Of a stretch of 52,500 nucleotides of DNA, positions 1 through 8,275 are shown in pieces. Positions within the stretch are counted from its first letter, which is position 1; every line of letters begins with the position of its first letter. The DNA is from an uncultured Mesonia sp. (GTDB taxonomy: Bacteria; Bacteroidota; Bacteroidia; Flavobacteriales; Flavobacteriaceae), in NCBI GenBank assembly GCA_947499595.1, contig CANMOY010000012.1:1-52500 (forward strand). Reading direction: 5' to 3'. Below the pieces are notes generated by a model, which was given only the letters and a program-made list of their open reading frames with translations, had not been told where the DNA came from and ran no database searches. The translations under genes and the position numbers were made by a program.

Positions 1-83
1 ATAAATTTCATAAAAATCAGAAAAATAGTATTTTTAAGAGCATTAATTGGTAGTTTTGAGACTGACTGCCGTTGGCAAACATT

Positions 84-794
84 ATGAAAAAAATCCTGTT
101 AATACTAATATTTCTTTACAGTAATTCAACAATTTGTCAAAATACAATTGAATTAATCGCATATAACTGCATTAAGGATAGAGAATCGGACAGAGATATT
201 TCAGAAATTAAATTTGAAATACTGACTAATCACAAAGTTATTAGTCAGACTACAAAATCTAAATTTGATTTATTTAGGCTACAAACTTCTGCAAACGAAG
301 TCAAAATTGAATATAATAATATTTATAATCAGAAAAAAGACACAACATTTTTGATTACCCCTAAAACTCGAAAACTATTTTTATGTGTCGAAAAAATGAA
401 AGATTATGAAATTAAGACCTTTATTGAAAAAAGTCTTGAGGAAAATAAAAATTGGAAATTAAAATTGTCTGGAGGCAGCTGCTTTGTATATACAGATACA
501 GAGATTAAAATTATTCCTAATAAAAATGATGCTATCCTAAAATATAAGTATACTGAAGAACGAAATGGAAAAAAAATCAAAGAAAAAAAAGTGATTAAAC
601 TTGATAAAAATGACCTTGATAATTTAATAATGTTCGAAAAGAAATTAAGATTACTAAATTCAGCAATGAGAAGATGTGCACCTGGAACTTACTACTATTT
701 ATCTCTAGGAAATGAAACAATTGAAATAAAAGATGAAACTTGTGTCGGAATTTTTGAAGGATATATATCCAAAATAATTGAAAGAAATAATTAA
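84..794 (+). CDS. Exported hypothetical protein
   Basis: This encodes 236 residues of unknown function. The ATG at 84 is preferred over an in-frame TTG at 72, because it starts directly with a signal peptide: residues 1-19 have a KK pair, a hydrophobic core and a likely cleavage after ICQ. The mature part is Lys/Glu-rich and looks soluble, with no membrane segment. A pair of cysteines lies near the C-terminus (RRCAPGT and ETCVG). The start codon lies 6 bases after a GTTGGCA motif (71-77) that also opens the two single-gene units near 51 kb. The corresponding closing motif after the stop is degenerate (TGGCAATAAC). It is probably an accessory gene, and no family is recognised. Confidence 0.6.
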   Translation: MKKILLILIFLYSNSTICQNTIELIAYNCIKDRESDRDISEIKFEILTNHKVISQTTKSKFDLFRLQTSANEVKIEYNNIYNQKKDTTFLITPKTRKLFLCVEKMKDYEIKTFIEKSLEENKNWKLKLSGGSCFVYTDTEIKIIPNKNDAILKYKYTEERNGKKIKEKKVIKLDKNDLDNLIMFEKKLRLLNSAMRRCAPGTYYYLSLGNETIEIKDETCVGIFEGYISKIIERNN

Positions 795-1238
795 TGGCAA
801 TAACTAAGCGTTCCCCAATGAAAAATCGGGGCAAGCTGTGTGGCCGGTACAGCCTGTCCCGACTTCTTTTTTCGGGAGCCTAACATGAACGCCGTGTTGA
901 CTAACCCGGCTGTTTGTCGGTTGGTATTATGGGGATTAATCTATTGCTGTGCTGCTCTTTTAGAGATGATTAGCCACATGTCTTTTCTTAGCGGTAGACT
1001 TAGGATACCCATAAAGCTTATAAATTGCACCTTTTTGCGTATTGATTGGTTTATTGCTATCACTTTATGCGGTTTTTCTTGATTTTGGGGTGTAGCATTC
1101 TATTACGTCTTGAAGGATCGTTTTTTATTATCATTTAATTTTGTTTTTTGAGGCGTTCAATCCAATATTCTGGTGGCCCACGTGCGGTAAAAACGTAGAG
1201 GGTCACTAGTTTCCCTTTTTTACATAAAGGGCTAAAGT
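795..1238. other. Non-coding accessory region with short hairpins
   Basis: No supportable gene is seen. The first 120 bases are more GC-rich than the neighbours and form short hairpins (for example TCCCGA 857-862 with TCGGGA 872-877), like the structured tails found after the single-gene units at the right end of the window. The rest is AT-rich. An 80-codon open frame here has no coding character. Confidence 0.5.
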
Positions 1239-1565
1239 ACTCCAAGTGAAAGACTCATCCATCATTCCGATAGAGGTTTTCAATACTGTAACCCTAAATA
1301 CACCCAATTTGCTGAAAAAAATAATATTGTTATGAGTATGACCGAACAGTATGATCCCTTTGAAACGCAGTTGCAATGCGAATTAACAAAACCCTTAAAT
1401 ATGAATATGGACTAAAACAAACGATTAAAAACACCGAATTAGCGCAGAATATGACTGCATAAGCAGTGTATATTTACAATAACCTAAGAACACATTTTAG
1501 CCTGGATTTAAGAAAGCCAGCTGAAGTCCACAAAAATCCAACGATCAAATACAGATCATATCGAT
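1239..1565 (+). pseudogene. IS3-family transposase OrfB, decayed C-terminal fragment
   Basis: Translation from 1254 gives LIHHSDRGFQYCNP, the conserved second-aspartate region of the IS3-family DDE integrase core. It continues with KYTQFAEKNNIVMSMTEQYD and a degraded version of the block that normally holds the catalytic Glu. The frame then shifts near 1400 and resumes as KYEYGLKQTIKN, the usual IS3 OrfB context. It passes an in-frame TAA (about 1461-1463) and ends with NNLRTHFSLDLRKPAEVH and a final stop near 1565. The N-terminal half, OrfA and terminal repeats are not visible. At least one frameshift and one stop make it a dead remnant. Confidence 0.75.
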
Positions 1566-1654
1566 AAAATAATGTAAATTTAACAGAACTTACTATCTAA
1601 AAGTAGTAGTTAATCAGCCAAAAAAAACTAAAAAAACTAAATTATTTCAGGAAA

Positions 1655-2284
1655 ATGCAAAAAATTCTACTCCTTTTTCTTATTGGATTATTTTTTTATT
1701 CTTGTTCTTCCACCAAGAATAGAAAAGTTAAAACTAAATACTTTGACGAAAACTATACTGAAATTAGCAAGTCTGAGTTTGAACGAATACGGAAAACCAA
1801 TAGGTTATTAGATATTCCAGGTGATTCTGCTCATCATAAGAAACTAACTTTGAGAGAAAGGCATGGGAAAATAAACAATAGAACATTGTTGGAATCAACA
1901 CTTGAAAAAGCAATAAACAGAGAATTGGATTCCGAAAAACCATTGGTAATCATGTACTATCCCGGTAAAGATCCTTGCAATTCAAGTGGAAATAAATCAA
2001 AAAATGATAGCCGTATAAATTGGCGCAAAGTCTTTGAACATGCTATCTATGAAGTAGGTCAAACTAAACCCATATATATTTATAAGGATCATAGTGGTTT
2101 ACAAAAAGGTTATGATTCAATTTATCATAAAGATCCAAACGGTATTATTGAAAGGTTATTTTTTAAACATCATTATCCTTGCAGTAGCTTTGTGGTGATT
2201 TCAAAGGATGGCGATTTTATTAGTTATTTTGGCGAACATTCGAGTGGTTATGTAATTACGGCAACCAAGCTTATGAATAAATAG
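1655..2284 (+). CDS. Thioredoxin-like lipoprotein (paralogue A)
   Basis: A 209-residue predicted lipoprotein. The signal peptide has a lipobox-like FFYSC with Cys17 as the likely lipidation site. The second half has a strand followed by YYPGKDPCN (residues 101-109, Cys108), then HYPCSSFVV (173-181, Cys176) and a KDGDFISYF strand. This order resembles a thioredoxin fold, with an active-site loop, a cis-Pro segment and a final hairpin, but the standard CxxC is missing. It shares both motifs and overall layout with the protein at 3335-3958, so the two are paralogues. The surrounding DNA is decayed and gene-poor. The function is unknown, and the thioredoxin-like assignment is inferred from motif order only. 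Confidence 0.7.
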   Translation: MQKILLLFLIGLFFYSCSSTKNRKVKTKYFDENYTEISKSEFERIRKTNRLLDIPGDSAHHKKLTLRERHGKINNRTLLESTLEKAINRELDSEKPLVIMYYPGKDPCNSSGNKSKNDSRINWRKVFEHAIYEVGQTKPIYIYKDHSGLQKGYDSIYHKDPNGIIERLFFKHHYPCSSFVVISKDGDFISYFGEHSSGYVITATKLMNK

Positions 2285-3334
2285 GTTTTACAACAAGTAT
2301 TGTGGTAAAAAACAATTAAAACTTATTAGTTTTAAACTATATTACTCCTGTTAGAATCTTCATATACTAGTTTTGATTTTACAATAGCAAAAACCTGTTT
2401 GAGGCACCTATAGCTCACAGCAGTCTAAGCTGGTTTTTTACACTTCCCTTTTGCTAGTATACGTTTATAAATGTTTAGGTAAGCCTTATTATATTAATAT
2501 GCATTATAACTGCCATAAATAGTAATTTACAGAGTTTTTGATTTCTTACATAGCTTAATTTACTAGGTTTATTTTAATTGCTTTCACTCTTACGAATCAC
2601 ATTAGTTAATCTTGCATAATTATACAATTCACTTCCGCTTGTAAATTGCTCAAACCCATGCATTAGAAGTACTAAAATCAGGGCGATTTTCGATTTAATT
2701 CTTGGTGAGGTTTACCTAAGGGTCATCAATTCATGAGGTATTATTTAAATCAATATTAAAAGTTTATCTCTCAAGTCCTTTGTTTGTTTTATTCTACGTT
2801 TGACAGAACTTACGACTGCTTTACTGAGACGGTCTAAAACAGCTTCATCTTGCATTTTAATTTTTCACTTTTTGAAGCCTGAAAAAGTGTTTCTATACTA
2901 GTTGTATTTCCCATCTGATTTTGTAAGGTCAAAAACCAAATGACCGATGTCTATTCTAAAATATTTAATATTTTTATGCATAAGAAAATGTTTTTTGACG
3001 GTACAATTTACCCGAAGTTATGCGATTAAAAATAGAAGGCTAAAAGCCAAGTATAACTGTAATATGTCTGTGAAAAAAGAGGAGAGGGTACCGAAGTTTC
3101 ACGATTGTCTTTCACAAAATAAACTTTTTCTTCTATTTGTTTTATCTTTTTATTTATCTTAATTTAATGATTTTATTAAAACCTTTACTTTAACGTGTAT
3201 ATCTCCCTGACTGATAGAGTTTATTAACTTATCTTGAAACGTCTAGACTCGCGGATTTTCTATCTGGTATTTTTCTGCTAAATTAGGTGCTAAACACGCA
3301 AATATTCATAAGCAAAACCCATAAAAAAAGAACT
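2285..3334. other. Gene-poor decayed region
   Basis: No intact gene is supported over about 1 kb. Two minus-strand stretches read like fragments of former coding sequence. One lies at 3159-3289 and contains TFQDKLINSISQGDIHVKVK, with an in-frame stop upstream. The other lies around 2744-2910, in two frames, and contains DEAVLDRLSKAVVSSVKRR. They may come from one decayed gene, but no family was recognised. The 71-codon plus-strand frame at 2947-3162 has no protein-like features. Confidence 0.4.
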
Positions 3335-3958
3335 ATGAAACTGTATTACTTAATCATCATATGCATACTATCTAGCCTTAAGCTTTTATCACAGGAGAAG
3401 AAAGTTGTTTATCTTAATGAATTTAATCAAGAAATAAGTGAAAATGAGTTTAAAGAGGGGAGATCCGCTAAGGGGATTCTCGATTTATATTTTGAAAATG
3501 ATTCCTTAGTGAAAGGTTTATTAGTAAGAAAGAAATCAATAGGGAAACTGAACGAAAACAAATTTAATAAGCTAAAAAAGTCTTTATCTATAGAGAATAA
3601 AATAAATGATGGGTTAATTGTAATCATATATTACCCTGGGAAAGACAGATGCAATGATGTCAAAAATTATTCTACTTGGAATATTTTTGATAAAGATTAT
3701 TTAAAAAGACTCAAAAGAATTAGCAATGTTAGTCATCATTGGATTTACAAAAATGACGAAAACTTAAACTTTTATTACCAAAACAAAATAGGATGGAAAA
3801 AAGATAAAAATCAACTCATCGAAAAAATGTTTTTTAAATATCATTATCCTTGTGCTAGTTGTGTGGTTTTAGATCCTGAAGGAAATTTTATTACTTATTA
3901 CAGCGAATTCGGAAAACAAACCGTTTGGAAAATGGCTAAGGAACTCAAAAGAATTTAA
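3335..3958 (+). CDS. Thioredoxin-like exported protein (paralogue B)
   Basis: A 207-residue protein. The ATG at 3335 is chosen over an upstream ATG at 3287, because residues 1-20 then form a clean signal peptide ending LLSQ with cleavage before EKK. Unlike paralogue A it has no lipobox. YYPGKDRCN (99-107, Cys106) and HYPCASCVV (170-178, Cys173 and Cys176) match the two key motifs of the upstream paralogue, followed by DPEGNFITYYSEFG. An extra cysteine here creates a CxxC (CASC) that paralogue A lacks, as it has Phe at the second position. It could be a periplasmic redox or thiol-handling protein. The function is unproven. Confidence 0.7.
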   Translation: MKLYYLIIICILSSLKLLSQEKKVVYLNEFNQEISENEFKEGRSAKGILDLYFENDSLVKGLLVRKKSIGKLNENKFNKLKKSLSIENKINDGLIVIIYYPGKDRCNDVKNYSTWNIFDKDYLKRLKRISNVSHHWIYKNDENLNFYYQNKIGWKKDKNQLIEKMFFKYHYPCASCVVLDPEGNFITYYSEFGKQTVWKMAKELKRI

Positions 3959-4435
3959 TGAATTTCTCCCTTTAAGGATTAAGCGTTTGCGGAGGGGTGC
4001 TATACAACAGGAATATGATAATAGCTCATTCAATTTTATGCTTGTTTTTTCTATAATGGGTCTAAAATGTTGCTGGGGGAGAGGCTTTTTGAAATGATGA
4101 ATTAACAGACAATTATAATTTTAGCGCAACAAAAATTACCAGAATTTTATTGGTTTAAATTAGGGGCATTGCACACTTTATGCAATTTATCAACAAGTAT
4201 GACTTCTAAAGCCTGCTGTCAGTTACAATTGCTTAGCGTTTAAGGTAGTTTCTCACAATATAGCTTTGAATAAAATTAATAAGCATCTTTAAATTAATAT
4301 CGATAATGTAAAAAGGACTATAAACGCTTATAATTGAGTCTGAAAAACACGTCGTTTTCCAATTATATGAATCTCTAAATTTTAAGTTGTTTTTTTTAAT
4401 AATTGTTCAAAATCCTATTTAAAAAAGACCAAAAC
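3959..4435. other. Intergenic region, nothing recognised
   Basis: About 480 bases of AT-rich sequence lie between two convergent genes. No open frame, tRNA, clear terminator or repeat was found. Confidence 0.4.
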
Positions 4436-5536
4436 TTAGTCGTCCTTACCAAGGTATCGGTCAACTATCTCTTGTATTTCCTGTTCTTCAGCTAGCTCGA
4501 GTAGCTTCAAGTTTATAGTACTTAGTCTATTGGTATATTCTGGGAAAGCAAAACCATATCCTTGTTTATAATATTCGGCTTTAGCTACATAAATCTCTTC
4601 CTCGGGGTGGTTGACTTGATAATAAAGTAGCTGTGGGCGGTCGTAAACTACGGCATCTACTTTTTTGTCTTTGAGCAGTTGCATAGCTTCAGGTAAACTA
4701 CTTACTTGTGTAACTTTAGCCTTGTGTTCTTTTATAAATGCTATTGCGGGTGAACCGGTAATTGTGGCCGTATTTTTTCCTGAAATTTCTTCAATTTTAT
4801 CGATTGTAGAGGTACCTAATCCACTTAAAGTTAATGTGCTTGCGATACCCGCAATCATTGATCCAGCAAAAATTAATGTAATGACCATCCATATACCAGC
4901 AATGACTCTCCCTTTTAAAGTAATAGGCGCCATATCGCCATAACCGGTAGTACTCATAGTTACAATAGCAAGCCACATACCGTTTCCGATTCCTTTTACA
5001 GGATCTTTAGGAAATTGATCTGGTGATTCGTGACGCTCTGCTAACCATAGTAACGTACCTACTACCGCTAATATGAGTAAAAATCCGCTTACAGCTAAAA
5101 GAAGCTCTATGCTAAAAAAAGGCTTGATTCGCTGCCAAAGCCCGTTTTCGTCTTTTCGAGAAGCAATACCTAAACTAGATTGATAAAAAGGTTGTGTAAA
5201 TTTGTAACCCTTTACTCGTTTTGAGGTAATACTTACAGGGCCGATAAGCATATCTATTTGGTTGCTATTTAGCTGCTGGAGTCCTTTTTCTATAGACGAA
5301 AAACTCTTTAATTCGTAATCCCATTCTTGTTTGTTCGCAATTCGATCCCAAATTTCTAAAGCAATTCCATCTTGGTCTTCATTATTAAAAACAAAAGGCT
5401 GACTCCCCGCAATTCCTACGCGAAGAGAATTGGGGGTTTGATTGGTATCTATTTCCTTTATTTGTGCAGACACGCTAAGTGTTGCCAGTAATAAAAGTAA
5501 GATGCTTAAAAAGTAATTTTCAAGTATTTTTTTCAT
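4436..5536 (-). CDS. Prokaryotic ionotropic glutamate receptor-type K+ channel
   Basis: A 366-residue ligand-gated channel of the GluR0 type. After a signal peptide (1-25, cleavage after SAQ), a periplasmic-binding-protein lobe spans about 36-130. Membrane helix M1 is at about 141-166, a pore loop at 183-205, helix M2 at 211-235 and the second ligand lobe at 245-362. The pore contains STTGYGDMAP (196-204), the K+-channel selectivity signature. In the ligand domain, Arg107 (TSKRVKGY) and Asp299 (VVYDRP) sit where the receptor family binds the alpha-carboxyl and amino groups of an amino-acid ligand. It probably conducts K+ across the inner membrane in response to a periplasmic amino acid. The gene stands alone, divergent from the NYN gene. 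A TAACTTTG box lies upstream. Confidence 0.88.
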   Translation of the reverse strand: MKKILENYFLSILLLLLATLSVSAQIKEIDTNQTPNSLRVGIAGSQPFVFNNEDQDGIALEIWDRIANKQEWDYELKSFSSIEKGLQQLNSNQIDMLIGPVSITSKRVKGYKFTQPFYQSSLGIASRKDENGLWQRIKPFFSIELLLAVSGFLLILAVVGTLLWLAERHESPDQFPKDPVKGIGNGMWLAIVTMSTTGYGDMAPITLKGRVIAGIWMVITLIFAGSMIAGIASTLTLSGLGTSTIDKIEEISGKNTATITGSPAIAFIKEHKAKVTQVSSLPEAMQLLKDKKVDAVVYDRPQLLYYQVNHPEEEIYVAKAEYYKQGYGFAFPEYTNRLSTINLKLLELAEEQEIQEIVDRYLGKDD

Positions 5537-5555
5537 AAATAAAATTTACAATTAA

Positions 5556-5563
5556 CAAAGTTA
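5556..5563 (-). promoter_or_regulatory. Candidate -7 promoter box for the channel gene
   Basis: TAACTTTG on the minus strand fits the Bacteroidota -7 consensus TAnnTTTG and lies about 20 bases before the channel start codon. No TTG -33 box is visible at the expected distance, so this is only a half-match. Confidence 0.35.
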
Positions 5564-5782
5564 GAATAAATTTAAGATTTAAAGGTTAAATCCTAAGGCG
5601 CAGTATTTCTTGATTTTTTAGGAAGTATAATGCTAATTGCGAATAAAATTTTGTACAAATCATTGTTCCTTTAAAATTAACTAAAACGCAAAAGTTGGTT
5701 TTGGATTTACCTCCAAAAACTGTAACTTTCAGCTTGTAACGCCAGCGGTAGCGCATGACGTTTTATAAATGTAAAAAAACTT

Positions 5783-6535
5783 ATGAGTCAAAATATAAAC
5801 TTAGCCGTATTAATAGATGGTGATAATATTCCTTCTTCTCCCGTAAAAGAAATGATGGAAGAAATTGCTAAATACGGCAACCCTACAATCAAACGGATTT
5901 ATGGTGATTGGACGCGCCCAGGGTTGAATCGTTGGAAAAGTTTGTTGCTAGAAAATGCCATTACCCCCATACAACAATATGGGTATACCACGGGTAAAAA
6001 TGCAACCGACTCGGCTATGATAATCGATGCGATGGATATTTTATATAGTGAGAAGGTGGATGGGTTTTGTTTGGTTTCTAGCGATAGCGATTTTACCCGT
6101 TTGGCTACTCGTTTAAGGGAGGCAGGAATGCAAGTGATAGGAATAGGAGAAAAAAAGACGCCCAATCCGTTTATTGTGGCTTGTGATAAGTTCATTTATA
6201 TCGAAATTCTTAAAAATCAAAGTCAAAATAAGTCGGCCGATAAGGGCGAATCGGAAGAAAATGTAGATAAAATAACCGAAAAGGAAATCAGTTTAATTAG
6301 ATCTACTATAAACGATTTGTCTGACGATGATGGTTGGGCTTTTTTGGGTGACGTAGGCGGATTAATCCAGAAAAAAAGACCAAACTTTGATTCCCGAAAT
6401 TATGGCTTTGAAAAACTGACTCCTTTAATAAAAGCCACTCAGCAATTTGAAATAGAACAACGTGAAACGTCAAAAAGCAGACACAAATTAATTTACGTTA
6501 AAAATAAAATACACAAAAGGAAAAACAGCCGGTAA
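5783..6535 (+). CDS. NYN-domain protein with C-terminal OST-HTH/LOTUS domain
   Basis: A 250-residue cytoplasmic protein. Residues 6-143 form a NYN (LabA/DUF88, PIN-like) nuclease domain. Acidic residues are conserved in LIDGDN (Asp12, Asp14), GKNATDSAM (Asp76) and LVSSDSDF (Asp101, Asp103), the pattern that coordinates a metal in this fold. Residues 165-245 match an OST-HTH/LOTUS RNA-binding domain (DDDGWAFLGDVGGLIQKKRP, then YGFEKLTPLI). This domain pair is common in bacteria and suggests an RNA-directed hydrolase, but the substrate is unknown. It is monocistronic and divergent from the channel gene, with an intact active site. Confidence 0.88.
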   Translation: MSQNINLAVLIDGDNIPSSPVKEMMEEIAKYGNPTIKRIYGDWTRPGLNRWKSLLLENAITPIQQYGYTTGKNATDSAMIIDAMDILYSEKVDGFCLVSSDSDFTRLATRLREAGMQVIGIGEKKTPNPFIVACDKFIYIEILKNQSQNKSADKGESEENVDKITEKEISLIRSTINDLSDDDGWAFLGDVGGLIQKKRPNFDSRNYGFEKLTPLIKATQQFEIEQRETSKSRHKLIYVKNKIHKRKNSR

Positions 6536-7163
6536 ATTACAATTATTTATTACAGATAATAGCGTGATTAAAGTGCAATAAGTTTTTAACTACTGCCTTC
6601 TCTTAAATGTTAATCGCTTGAAAAACCAACTTTACTTTCTGTTTGACCTATTCTTCGAAGGTTTTAGCTGAGGTTTTGATTCTCATCAAATCTAAAACCA
6701 GTTTTTGGACATAACAATTTTTGAAAATTTCTACACTTATCCAGAGTTTAACTTTTAAATTTGTGCGGCATATTTTAGTTAAAAGCACAAAAAGCGTGTT
6801 CAACACTTTCTAAATTGAAAGACATATTTGACCCATCGAATCTGCCCTGATGAGAATAAATCTATAAAATTTTATTGTTACCGTGTGTTTGTAATGAGAT
6901 GCTACAAATCCAATTTACCTTAAAGAGGTATTTCAATTCCTTTTAAGTTCATATTTTAAATTTCCATTTTTTTACCCATAACCATGAAAAACCTCTTAAA
7001 AAAATAGGTTTCAGAATAAATTCTAAAAAAATATAATAAGAAACACAAAATTAAATTTTGGTTAGGCTAGTGTTTGTAGGGGTTTTCAGATGTTAATTAA
7101 ACTTTTATTAACTTTTTAGTCCAATATTAAGTTCTATTTTCGTCGGTTCTTAAAATAATAGAT
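6536..7163. other. Intergenic region with a possible decayed minus-strand fragment
   Basis: No gene is supported in about 630 bases. A minus-strand stretch near 6789-6860 reads YSHQGRFDGSNMSFNLESVE before a stop, which looks like the C-terminal end of a lost coding sequence. No upstream part remains open and the family is not recognised. The last 100 bases before 7164 presumably hold the promoter of the secreted protein, but no clear TAnnTTTG box was found. Confidence 0.3.
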
Positions 7164-8081
7164 ATGAAAAAAAATTACTTAAGTGTGTTACTATTCGTAG
7201 CAACGTTAAACTTGTTTGCTCAGCAAACAAACATTTCTTTTGAAACCGCAGAAGGATTTCAATTGGGGAACTTACATGGTCAAAATGCCTGGGAAGTTTC
7301 TGAGGGCAGCAACGGGGTTTTGCAAAGCCAGATAATTTCTGACGAACAAGCAAGCCAAGGGAGTTATTCTTTTAAAAATGCCTATGATTCAGGTTTTAAC
7401 TCGCAATGGCTACCTATTTTTGGTGCGGCGAAGACCTTTAATAGCCCTAAATCATTTCAAGATTTTACATTTTCTTATGATATCTTCATCACCGATACTT
7501 TAGGCTCAGATTTTGAATTCACCCTTTACGGAATTGATGCGAATGATACCTTTGTACCTGTGGCAGGAATAGGTATGGAAAATCGTGGAATGGTGTATAT
7601 TATAATCGATGAAAATTATTCTTCAGATTATACTTCTGCTAGCTGGGTTCCTCAAAGCTGGGTAAATGTTCGTATAGAAGTAAGTGCTTCTGCAGTAAAG
7701 TACTATTTAGATAATACTTTAATTTACACCGCCAATAATTTTTCTCAATTAGATATTGAAGGTTTTAATATGTTGCATAATAATTATGGAGAGGATGCTT
7801 ACTACGATAATATGACCTATTATAATGGAAGTCTTTCTGTAGATCAAATAGAGTTAGTCGAGGTAAAACTATATCCAAATCCTGCGGTGAACGAATTAAA
7901 AATTCAAACGCCCAAAGGTATAGCGATTAGAACGCTTGAAATTTTTGATTTATCAGGTAAACAAATCCTACATTCAAACGAATCAATAGAGGTAGATATT
8001 TCAAGCCTTTCTCAGGGAACTTATTTTGTAAAAATCAATACCAATAGAGGTTCTATCAGTAAAAAAATCATTAAAAAATAA
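7164..8081 (+). CDS. Secreted protein with type IX sorting domain
   Basis: A 305-residue protein with a signal peptide (1-19, ending NLFAQ). The middle (about 22-220) is a beta-rich, jelly-roll-like domain of the concanavalin/LamG kind (SWVNVRIEVSASAVKYYLDN, then a YYDNMTYYNG strand). Residues 230-305 form a Por secretion system type A C-terminal domain: VKLYPNPAVNEL, LEIFDLSGKQI, LSQGTYFVKI and a basic tail ending ISKKIIKK. The family moves across the outer membrane by the type IX system and is attached or released after removal of this domain. No catalytic residues are evident, so it may bind glycans or act as an adhesin. A terminator follows it. Confidence 0.88.
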   Translation: MKKNYLSVLLFVATLNLFAQQTNISFETAEGFQLGNLHGQNAWEVSEGSNGVLQSQIISDEQASQGSYSFKNAYDSGFNSQWLPIFGAAKTFNSPKSFQDFTFSYDIFITDTLGSDFEFTLYGIDANDTFVPVAGIGMENRGMVYIIIDENYSSDYTSASWVPQSWVNVRIEVSASAVKYYLDNTLIYTANNFSQLDIEGFNMLHNNYGEDAYYDNMTYYNGSLSVDQIELVEVKLYPNPAVNELKIQTPKGIAIRTLEIFDLSGKQILHSNESIEVDISSLSQGTYFVKINTNRGSISKKIIKK

Positions 8082-8099
8082 ACACTTAACACCAATACA

Positions 8100-8131
8100 C
8101 CTCAAATTGTTTTTATGATTTGGGGTTTTTT
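8100..8131 (+). terminator. Rho-independent terminator
   Basis: CCTCAAAT (8100-8107) can pair with ATTTGGGG (8118-8125), including one G-U pair, across a 10-base loop. A run of T follows. It lies 19 bases after the stop of the secreted-protein gene. Confidence 0.7.
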
Positions 8132-8275
8132 ATATCACTTAGTTAGTTTACTATTCGTTTAAATTTTTAGGTTTTATAATTGAATAGATTAATGTTTTGT
8201 AGCGTTTTGTTCAAATTGAATTAACATTTAAGCAAAATAATTTGTATATTTTTAGTTTCTTAAATATTTCATATT

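Noticed and set aside
840-1082. 80-codon plus-strand frame
   Set aside because: It lies in a hairpin-rich tail and decayed DNA, with no recognisable motif and no promoter.
1135-1225. Minus-strand stretch reading KKGKLVTLYVFTARGPPEYW before a stop
   Set aside because: It reads like a C-terminal coding remnant but has an in-frame stop just upstream and no recognisable family, so it was not listed as a gene.
2744-2855. 36-codon minus-strand frame (DEAVLDRLSKAVVSSVKRR)
   Set aside because: It appears coding-like but very short, and its apparent N-terminal part is in another frame. It is mentioned only as debris.
2947-3162. 71-codon plus-strand frame with a hydrophobic end
   Set aside because: It is in a gene-poor decayed region; composition is low-complexity AT translation, and the opposite strand has better coding-like remnants.
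4665-4943. 92-codon plus-strand frame opposite the channel gene
   Set aside because: It is a shadow of the channel coding sequence, whose motifs are unambiguous on the minus strand.
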